In this document: positions 55,243 to 64,000 of the stretch, piece by piece
Layout: each line of letters begins with the position of its first letter
Position numbering within the stretch: position 1 is the stretch's first letter
Assembly: GCA_030685235.1 (NCBI GenBank)
Contig: MU839116.1
Coordinates: forward strand, 1-64,000
Length of the DNA stretch: 64,000 bases
DNA from: Copromyces sp. CBS 386.78
Taxonomy: Eukaryota > Ascomycota > Sordariomycetes > Sordariales > Sordariaceae
Direction of reading: 5' to 3'
Notes under the pieces: model-generated
Database searches by the model: none
Told to the model about the DNA's origin: nothing
Seen by the model: the letters and a program-made list of their open reading frames with translations, nothing else
Translations under genes and position numbers: made by a program

Positions 55243-55668
55243 CTTGGGGGTTGTGGTGGTGGGACTTTTCTCAACCCCCTACTCATTAAGTAGGGGGAAA
55301 AAATATTATGGGACAGCGAAATATTCATGGGACAAACCAAACGCCAACCATCTTTTTCACAAACAATTTTCTAAAATTCTAGCAAAAATTGGGAAGGTAA
55401 AAATAATGATAAAAAAGACGCTCTCAAAGTTGCATTTATTTTGGTCGGATATAGAAGGAGAAACAAGAAAAAAGGTCTCAAAAGCTATATACTTCCGAAT
55501 TCGTCGCACGCAATGGTTCGTAATCGACGTTGCACTAACAGCTTTCTTAGTATTTTGGCACTAATGTAGATTGTCCCATGAATATTTCGCTGTCCCATAA
55601 TTTTTTTTCCCCCTCTTTTATAAGAGGGAGTTGACGAAAGAGTCCCAGGCCGCACCACAACCCCCAAG
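55243..55668. mobile_element. 426-bp non-autonomous inverted-repeat DNA transposon (element B) with hairpins in its ends
   Basis: Flanked by TA (55241-55242 and 55669-55670). The inverted ends begin CTTGGGGGTTGTGG and extend about 95 bp, including a perfect 31-bp block (55305..55335 against 55571..55601). Each end contains a hairpin: left CCCCCTACT/AGTAGGGGG (55275..55283 with 55289..55297), right CCCTCTT/AAGAGGG (55611..55617 with 55622..55628). A directly repeated ATGGGACA follows (55308 and 55327 on the left; inverse copies at 55572 and 55591 on the right). The 235-bp interior codes for nothing. The architecture is the same as element A although the sequences differ. Confidence 0.85.
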
Positions 55669-55670
55669 TA

Positions 55671-57824
55671 GATCCATTCAAGGGTTTGCAAGAAGCTGAG
55701 AACTTGCGGCTACTGGTCAATGTCGCCGATGGGGCGCAGGGACTGCATAGCGGACCTCGCACAATTTGAAAATAAACTGCGGCCATTAACGACCGGGTCT
55801 CTCAAATCTTTTGTGTGCTGACGTGTGACGTCTTTTTGCCCTGCATAAACTACCTACTTTTTCGCATTTTGTAGAACCTCAATCCTACAAAATTGGATTT
55901 GGAGCGGTGTGTGCCTTTGGTGTTCACGACATGTGCTGAACTTGTGTCAAGTTCTTTGGCTTTCTAGCAACGGGGGACAGAAACTCGGGGGATGGCCGGA
56001 TATATCGAGAAACACAGAGCAACTGGAGTCCCCCCAAGACCCGACTGGATGCTGAGGCCAAATTGTGTTTTTATGCATTGTCGTTCGGAGAGTGCCAAAT
56101 CGCCGGCATCCGGACATGCGAGAATTTTATGTAACAAGGCTCTATCCACCGGGAAACGGCTTGGCAGCGACATCGCTGCCCGCTCAAGGCATATCCGGCC
56201 AGTCTCCATCGCGGCTTCCTGAATTCATCATATCGCTCGTGGTGGGGAATTTTGGGACTCAGGGCCCGCGTTCGGAAAGGTGGGGCGCCTCTTGGTGACT
56301 TCCTCTGCTGAGGTCCTTTTGTGATGCGCCGCTTTCCCCTTTCTCCTCCGTGCAGCATTTGTTATCTGGGTGTCATCCCCCATTCGTCAGGGCATTTGGC
56401 AGCATTTCCTCTTTGCGGATGTTGCGCGCTTTTACAAGGTCCGGCCTGGTTGCGACTTTAGGGCGCGCATATGCAATTGTTTCTACGAGGACGGGATCAT
56501 GATTTCCTGACGACTTATCCAAGGTACGGCTTGGCTCACCCGAGAAGAGAAGGTGACCATGCCATGGCCGTCGCCCATCGTCCACCCATTTTCATTGTCG
56601 CCGCCTGGATGGTTCCTGTATTATATGGTCCAGATCAATGACCGTCGCACACAACAGTAACACTGCTTCTTGCATCTGATGTGATCAGTGCAGTCTTCAG
56701 TGTTACTGTAAGCTCTCATGTGCAGACACCAACATAAGGAAGCTGCCGTGTGCTGCCGTGTGTCTGCTGTGATTCTCCCCCATTCCCTCCACATCCCATC
56801 TTTTGATATCCAGCCCGTTGCCAAAAGCCAGGAAAATATGCAGTGAGGGAAACCTTACCGAGTTCCGTCCTAGCGCGAATGGGAGGCCATTGGAAAGGAG
56901 GGAAAGTGGGTGTCCATGTTCTGTAACATTACCCCGTCTGAAGCTTAAAAAAACGGACTCCGCAGGGGCATCGAACGACGACTTGGTCCGTGGGCAATGG
57001 CACGAATGATGGGGCGGGCAGCTGGTGGGCTGTGGGCACTCGGGCAGGTGCTAAAGGACCCGGCATTAACCTTGTTTTTTTAGACTTGGTGCAGTTGATG
57101 GAGAGTTGCTACCCTGAGGCCTGAAAGCCCGTCCTCATCTCTCCTCCCTCTCTCTGTTCCCGTCCAAAACAGACTCGGTGATTCCAGTTTCTATCCGACC
57201 TCTACCGACACCATGGCTTCCTTTCTTCTCTTGTCTTTTTCCTGGAATAGCTTCCTCTGTTAGAAGAGAGTTTGACCCTTGATCAAATCGCCTCAGCTGC
57301 ATCTTGTGAGCCTCCGACGTCTGCACAGTCAAGTCACGAGCATACCGTACTTGTACTTACACCACCAGACAGGCCTTCTACCTTACCTAACAGGATACCA
57401 AACGGTACACCCTCCCGGACCACAGATCAACCACTGCCCACTCACCACTGGACTGCCCGTGCAGCAGGTGAATGAGCAAAAACCCATCAGCGAGCAGTGA
57501 TCAGCCCAAGACCAGGACCCTCCCGTTCGGCCACACCCCACGTTTACGACACTAGGTACCGCAGCAACGGGAATCAAGTACTCGGAGCATCCCAGAACTG
57601 GTTATCTAAAAGTCTAACTGCGAGACCACAAGCACCAAGACTTCCAAGACACGGCCTGACCACGCCGCTTCCCTGTCACAGGTCCCAAGGCCTTCTTTCT
57701 TTTACACTATCTTTCGAGGGGGCAAGACCCCAAAACCACCTTTTCCCCCAATATCTCAAGTCGACCTTGACCCTTTTTTTTTTTACCTTTGTCTACCTAA
57801 TTCCCAAAAACACACTTCGCCCAC
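55671..57824. other. Gene desert, right part, and leader of the Mhp1-like gene
   Basis: 2.15 kb without a credible gene. The last ~500 nt are CT-rich and end in a T-run at about 57774, as in a promoter and leader. Confidence 0.45.
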
Positions 57825-60800
57825 ATGTCGACAGTCGGCCCCGAGTCGTTTCCCAAGATGGAGCACATCCACGGTGTAGACGTCAGTTGGATGACACACG
57901 GGAATCCGAAAGGTTCGCTCGCTCTTATACATACCCACAACTTGAACAACACGGTTGGGTTCCATGGCCCGGCCCGCGGGAATACCAACCAACAAGCATC
58001 GTCACATCCTACTGCTTACACAACTTTGACCCTTTGTCGCGACCCTTGGTAACAAGCCGTAACTGACACAAACTTCCTGTTTACTAGACAAGATCGGGAG
58101 GAGAGCTTCTCTCTCCAAATCATTATCGCAACAGGCACTCGACATTCCCTACGCTACTTCGAATGGCACTTCGACTCCAGAATTTGCCCCAGCGTCGGCG
58201 CCAACAGCAAGCAATGGCTTCAAGACAAACATGATCATTGCGCCAACCAGCACACAAAGCACCACATCTGCCACAACTGCGAAACCGATCCCAATAGGAG
58301 GGCCATCGCCCGCGCGACCGCCCCCGGGATTCACGAGAACTGGTTCGGACGAAGGAAAGACCCCGCCAATCGGCGTTTCCCCTCAGAGAAGAAACTCGTG
58401 GTTCTCCAATATCGCCTCCAAGCTCTCATCCGCAAACGGTGCCGCGCAAAGCCCGCCTCAAACTAATCCCACATCTCCCAAGAACGCCGAGTTCTCCGTG
58501 CCCAAGGTTAATCCTGCTAAGAACGCTGTGCTTCAGCACGCCACCAAACACGAAGGCGACGGTCCCTACATCCCAGCCCCGCCCGGTCGCGCCCAAGGCG
58601 GCGTCTTCCACATTTTCCGAAGGCTATCATCGTCGAACGGGACACTGGGCCCCAACGGAATGAAGGGGCACAATCACGGTCTGGTGGAGCGAAGGGTTTT
58701 GAATGTCGATCAGCACAGGGAACGATGTGACATCAACGGTCTCAATCAGGCTAAACTTCGGAGAGTTGCCTTCTGTGTCGACGTCGAGATTGCCCCCATG
58801 CCACGATACGGAGACGATGCAGCGAAAAAGACAAATGCAAAGCCTCAAGTGGTGACTACCCATGTAGCACCAGATGGCACCGTCATGGTTATCAACAGGA
58901 AAGAAGAGAATAGCAAGGAAGCAGAGGCAGCAGCAGCCGCCAAGGCCGCCGCAGAATCAAGGAAAAAGGAAAAGAAGAAGAAGAGTGAAGAAGAGAGGAA
59001 GGCTAGGAAGGAGAAGAAGCGGAAGCTGGCCGAGGCGAACGGTACCATTCCGATGGAAATCTACGTCGATAGCGATTCCTCCGATGACGGTGGTAGTACC
59101 ACCGCGCCCGCGCAGCCGCAGCAGCCACAGCAGGAGCCCGAGGCCTCCAGTCGCCGGACGCAATCGATGCCGACTACGAATCCCGTCAGAATATACCGCC
59201 GTTGTTGTCAGCTACGCGAGACGCCAATCCTCAAGAGGATTACCGAGCAACTCATGGACCCCGCAAATATGGCACCCGAGAAGGGAGTGGTCGAGAAGCT
59301 AGACCTTACCGGATATTGGCTGCAGCTACCCGACTTGGTAACACTCGGCGACTATCTGGCAGTGGTCCCGATCAAAGAGATCATTATGGACAACTGTGGT
59401 TTGAGCGATGAGGGCCTCCGTGTTATTCTCGCCGGCCTGTTGGCTGCCAGGAAGAACTCGTTTAAGCGACGAAAGCAGCATACAGGACCCGATGGGCTAA
59501 CACCGCAAGGCGGCGTTGTCGAGAGGCTAATTCTGAAGAACAACAAGATTGGGGTCGAGGGATGGAAGCATATTTGCCTATTCGTCTACCTTTGCCACAG
59601 CCTCAAGGTTCTGGATCTCTCGCAGGTTCCTTTCCCCCAGCCGCCTCCTAGCAGCCCAACCACTCGTGGAGCAAACGATGCGAACAAGACTGTGGATATT
59701 TGCCAATTATTTGCGAAATCGCTCGGGGAACGCCTTGGGGGGTCAACGCTTACTCTTTTGAGCTTGGGTGAAACTGGCATTACCACGGAACAGCTTGGGT
59801 TGATCATGGACGGCGTCCTCAAGTGCGGGATCAAGAGGATTGTCCTTGCCAACAATGACATCACAGATCAGGGTCTGGCTCACGTCAAGAGGTTCTTGGC
59901 TACGCCGACTTGCGAGGGCCTTGATTTGGGTGGCAATGACCTGAGGGAACATATTGACAAGCTCACGGAAGTTTTGGACCAAGAAAACTGTCCATTGTGG
60001 GCACTCAGCTTGGCTGACTGCAACTTGACACCGGCAGCTCTGTCCAAACTGATGCCAACACTAGTCAAGCTGCCCCAGCTACGATACATCGATCTGTCGC
60101 ATAACCAAGAGCTCTTCAACACTGAGTCCAGTGCGGTTGCGGTATTGCGCAAGTACCTGCCAGCGATGCCATCCTTGAAGAGGATACACCTCGTTGACTG
60201 CGCTCTCACCCCTGAGCAAGTTATTGCCCTTGCTGAGATTCTGCCAGAAATTCCTGGTCTTGCCCATGTCAGCTTCTTGGAGAACCCACAGATCGTGGAA
60301 CTGACTGATGCAAACACGGATGAGGCGAAGGAGTCCGCCTGTGCGCTGTTCGCGTCGTTACTCTCTGCCGCGAGGGTTTCAGGAAGCCTCGTTGCCGTGG
60401 ATATTGAGGTTCCCAACGAGCAGTCGAGCGATCTCGTCAAGGCCATGGCTAAACAGGTCGTTGCCTACTGCCTTCGCAATCTGGGTGACCACATGTCGAC
60501 TGTTGGTGATTTCTCCTCTATGACCGGAGGCCTACCAGACTCCCCAGCTGAGCCTGGATACCCCGATGCCCTTCAGCGCCTGGTTGGTGCTGATGTCACT
60601 CAGCCCTACGATCCAGAGGATAACTTGGACATTGCGCCGGATGAGGACTACGTTATTGGCGGCACTGGTGTCGTCAAGGCCTTGACTTGCTGCTTGAACA
60701 ATTGCGATGAAGAGCTTAGGAGGCAATCGGGCGAGTTTGTCCGCGACGGCGAGACCGGCCATGTACACACCAAGCCTCATGCCCCCGTCGGCAAGGCCAA

Positions 60801-61779
60801 GGAGACTTCCAAGCACCTGCTGCTCAGCGCCAGGAAGATCCGCACCAGGTTACAGCCCGCCATCCAAAAGGCCAGGTACTCGAACGAAGATACCCACGCC
60901 TACCATCGTCTCATTTTTCTCGACAACACTCTCAAGGGCATCATCAAGCGTTTCGAGGACGAGTTCCCCGACACCAAGGAAGTCCCCGCCTCTACCACCG
61001 CCGCCGACTCGGCCTCGTTCATCTCCTCCGGCTCTTCCTTCACCACCTATCCTTACGACGACGCCGAGAAGCTTCTGGGCACCTCCATCTCCTCCATCGA
61101 CCTGGCCCCCTTCGCCTCCATCTGGGGCGACGACGCCGACGACGCCGAAGCCGCACAAGCCGCCGCCTTTGGCATCAAGCCCCGCGGCCTGGTTCGCTCC
61201 AACTCCTCCCTTTCCCTCTCCTCCCGCGCTCTCGCCGACGAAGAGGCCCGCGTCCTTCGCGCCGGCCACAAGTTCCGCTCCGGCATCGTCAAGCCCGAGC
61301 ATTACATGCTCCTCAACTGCGGCGTAGAAATGATCGGCGCAGACCCTAACCACGCCCGTCTGCTGCACGAGTTCTTCGACGAGCTCGACGACGACGAGTA
61401 CACCAAGATGGTCGAGGAGCGCGGAGCCGTGGCGGTTTTTATCGAGAACAAGGAGGATGTCGTTCGTAAGTTTAGGGAGACGGACCCGGTGCATTGGGAT
61501 CGGTTTGTGGAGAGCCAGGAGATGGCGAGGAAGAATGTTGAGGCTCCCGTCCAGGGTAATGCGGATTTGTCGGATAAGTGCGCGGCGAATATGAAGAGCT
61601 TGAATGCCGCGGGCACGGGGGCGCAGGGGACGTCGGAGTTGACGATGAGGTTGAAGGGCGCGGAGAAGGAGAAGGAGAAGGAGAAGGAGAAGGAGAAGGA
61701 GAAGGAGAAGGAGAAGGAGAAGGAGAAGGAGAAGGAGAAGGAGAAGGTTGCTGAGGGTGTGGTGCCTGAGCAGAAGTAA
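57825..61779 (+). CDS. Mhp1-like leucine-rich-repeat protein
   Basis: The model is join(57825..57912,58088..61779), 1259 residues. The N-terminal ~130 residues are disordered with Ser/Thr clusters (RRASLSKSLSQQ, RRNSWFSNIASKLS). A conserved block (RRVLNVDQHRERC, KLRRVAFCVDVEIAPMPRYG) is followed by a KKEKKKKSEEERK coiled stretch. Leucine-rich repeats of the ribonuclease-inhibitor type then cover about residues 380-760 (LDLTGYWLQLPDLV, IIMDNCGLSDEGLRVIL, LILKNNKIGVEGWK, IVLANNDITDQGLAHVK). The C-terminal third is helical and ends in a Lys/Glu repeat. Fungal proteins of this layout are annotated as Mhp1, linked to cell wall biogenesis; I take the name from memory of that annotation. The donor GTTCGC of the 175-nt intron is weak, so the first exon is less sure, but the total is in frame. 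Confidence 0.82.
61663..61746 (+). repeat. (GAGAAG)14 hexanucleotide repeat in coding sequence
   Basis: Fourteen perfect GAGAAG units encode alternating Glu-Lys at the C-terminus of the Mhp1-like protein. It is in frame, so length changes by whole units would be tolerated. Confidence 0.95.
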
Positions 61780-63104
61780 GCTGTTTAAAACGGAGTTGTT
61801 AACAAGGAAGGAGGGGAGGGAGTGAGAAAGGTGGTTGTTGCTGTCTGTCAAGTTTAAATGGCGGGTGGATGGGTGTTAGGGGTGTTGGGAAGCAAGCAAA
61901 GCACATACGGGCGTTTTTTGGTGCCAGATGGAGTTGGTGGTTCGTTACAAATGGGAGGTTTTGTGTCAGTGAAAAGACAAGACTACAACACTTTTTTGTT
62001 TTGTTGGAAGGGATTTGGCTGTCTTTTGAAGTTTATTTAGGGAGCTAGCTGCTCGATAGAGGTATCGAGCTTTATGTCATGTCATAGCTGTCAAGCAATC
62101 AACAGCCTATTTGCTCTCTTAAGTACTTGACTTGAATTGCAAAGTGACGATGGCGAACCATACTCTGGATTTATCGAAGTAGTCATTGTGTAATTATTGG
62201 ATATACCTTTCGTAGATCGAAGTCGATCTATTCAACAACCCGTCAACTAGACTAGACAGATCAACCGAGAACTCCTTACAACCGGGCCCTTCGCCATCTT
62301 ATCCCCTTTCATCTCACGGTCTAATATCCTAGACTTGGACCTTCAATCAACATTAACTAAGACCCGTACATTACTCCTACTACCCGTCCTCCTAACCTCC
62401 TTACCGTCGTTCTCGACCTGTACCTCTCGTCAGTGATATGAGAAAATCGCCAGTGCTAATATGACATGATTCTTTACTTGTTAGATCTACTAACCGGTGG
62501 CGGCTGACTGGAGGGAATACGTATCTCATACGTACGATTTTTATACCGGCCAGTAACTATTACGGTGCAAAGGCATAAGGTAGGTAAGAATATACGTAAT
62601 TGTACGAAGGAGTAAGAGGAAAGGTTCGTAGGTGCGATCCCAGACTGGTCTTTATAGAGGCCAATCTAGGAGATCAGCTCTACAGCAATCTTATAAATAT
62701 TATAGAACTAGCACAACTTATATAACGATAGTAATAATAAGGCTATCGTAGCCTTCTACAAAGGCCGTAATAGCCTTATACTATACTTAGAGCTATAGCC
62801 TAATCCCTAACTCCGATAACTGCTAACTGTATATTCTAAACTATTATAAAGCTAACCTTATAATACTACCCCGGACTAAAAAAAGCCGTATAATTAATTA
62901 ATAATATATAAAACGATTAAAATACTTATTAATCGTTTAATCTACCCTATAAAAGCCTTTATAGCCGCTACTACTCTACGTAGTAACCTCCTTAATCCTC
63001 CGTACCCTATATTTCCTATTAATACCGGCTAATCTACTCCTACCTCTATTAATAACGGCCGGTCCGCTTTTAACTACCGGTCTATTACTATTTTACGCCA
63101 CTTC
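61780..63104. other. 3' flank of the Mhp1-like gene grading into AT-rich repeat
   Basis: Composition changes from balanced to strongly AT-rich and TpA-rich near 62650. This should contain the 3' LTR of the retroelement relict at right, but I cannot define its ends. No intact ORF. Confidence 0.5.
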
Positions 63105-64000
63105 TTTATAGCGATCTAATTTAGTAACGCTAGTTTATTTAAATAATTTTCGTAGAATTTTTATATTGCCTCCGGGTATATTATAATATTAGCCCGTTTT
63201 TATTAATTTAATACGTATAGTAATATTTATAGGATATAATATTTTTATTATCTATTTTTTAAATTCCGTTTATAATTACTTATATTATTGAAATTCTATT
63301 CGATAAAATCTTTTCCGTTATCCGTCTACTTTATAATCCTCCCTTAATTTACTTTTACGTCCCTTTCGGTACGTCCTTCCTAAAATTTTACTTTATTAAT
63401 GTAGAATATAGGACTATACTTTATATTAATTGGGAGCCGAAGAATAATTATATAGCTATTAGCTTTTAAAATTTCGAATAGCCTTTCCCGGAGCGGAATT
63501 AATTTAATGTATAGTCTTCCGGTTTTAAAATTCTCTATATTCAATAAGACCTTATCCCCGACTTTATATTATAGAGCGTTTAATTTTCTTTTATTAGTAT
63601 TATTTTCGTACTACTTCTATACTTCCTTTATTTTAATCGTTACGTAGTTTAAAACCGTTTTAAATTGATTAGCGATTTTAATAGCTTTAAAATATTTATT
63701 TTATTAAATCTTTAATATTTCTAGGGGGTACGGTATAGCGGGTTCGACCCCTATCTAAGGATAGAATTTATAGTTAGTAAAAAACGGCGAAATTTCTATT
63801 GTCTTTAAAATTAAATTATTAGTAATAAATTCTGCTATTAGTAATTAATTGACCTAATCGTCTTATATTTAATTAATAAAAGTTTATAAATATTTTTCTA
63901 TTTTTATATTAATATATTCCGTCTACCCGTTCGTAGTTAGGTAAAAAGCGGAGGAGGGCGTAAAATTAATTTTTAGCCTCGTTAATAATACTTTTTAAAA
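63105..64000 (-). pseudogene. RIP-degraded Ty3/gypsy chromovirus pol: integrase C-terminal half plus chromodomain
   Basis: On the minus strand one unbroken phase of about 298 codons from the window edge reads as a decayed chromovirus integrase. Recognisable pieces in order: INFTPSSAFYLTTNG-stop-TEY (family: S-A-F-H-P-Q-T-D-G-Q-T-E), DD-stop-VN-stop-LLIAEFITNN (QDDWVxLLPLAEFAYNN), SPFFTNYKFYP-stop-IGVEP (SPFFANYGFHPR), VGDKVLLNIENFKT, IKYSPIFYINKVK (the IHPVFHVNKL motif), and a chromodomain tail ANIIIYPEAI-stop-KFYENY. More than sixteen in-frame stops occur but I see no frameshift, the expected mark of RIP. The element continues to the right outside the window. Confidence 0.88.

Noticed and set aside
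60850..61851. A 333-codon minus-strand frame with a poly-Leu run
   Set aside because: Antisense of the Mhp1-like gene; the Leu run is the reverse of the GAGAAG repeat.
1..64000. CRISPR array, operon or prokaryotic mobile system
   Set aside because: The DNA is eukaryotic: spliceosomal introns, single-gene units and no regularly spaced repeats.

Overview
The window is nuclear DNA of a filamentous ascomycete, very probably Neurospora or a close Sordariaceae relative. The evidence is: short GT-AG introns (about 50-200 nt) with CTAAC-like branch points, fungal-type gene content (kex1, dre2, Sfm1, Hfi1, fungal Med1), a tRNA-Phe with a short intron, and a Ty3/gypsy relict at the right edge whose reading frame is broken only by stop codons, the pattern left by repeat-induced point mutation (RIP). 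I infer the genus from recalled protein similarity; no search was run.

Layout from left to right: the 3' end of an unknown gene with an Asn tract (+); an Stf2/Tma10-like gene whose start codon is split by an intron (-); dre2 Fe-S assembly (+); kex1 carboxypeptidase (-); an Sfm1-type SPOUT methyltransferase with an 18-nt exon and a GC-AG intron (+); a class 1A dihydroorotate dehydrogenase relative (+); tRNA-Phe(GAA) (-); mrc1 with an apparent frameshift (-); hfi1/ada1 of SAGA (-); GCP3/alp6 gamma-tubulin complex (+); an MFS transporter (-); dihydroorotase (+); an unrecognised coiled-coil gene with an in-frame TAG (-); MED1 (+); a 578-bp inverted-repeat transposon; wee1 (+); mcm2 (-); a UBR7/Mlo2-like ubiquitin ligase (+); a HAD hydrolase (-); ribosomal protein L5 (+); a 5.8-kb gene desert holding a second, 426-bp inverted-repeat transposon; a large Mhp1-like leucine-rich-repeat gene (+); and an AT-rich chromovirus relict (-).

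The genes are ordinary monocistronic fungal genes, mostly housekeeping. Five act in DNA replication or mitosis (mrc1, GCP3, wee1, mcm2) or in transcription with them (hfi1, MED1), but nothing suggests a cluster. Two pyrimidine enzymes lie 16 kb apart.

The most interesting structures are the two short transposons. Both have TA target duplications and roughly 100-bp terminal inverted repeats. Each repeat contains a hairpin followed by a direct repeat. Within one element the hairpin arms differ between the two ends while staying self-complementary. Also worth checking are the start codons split by introns, the mrc1 frameshift, and three in-frame TAG codons that are each one C-to-T step from CAG.
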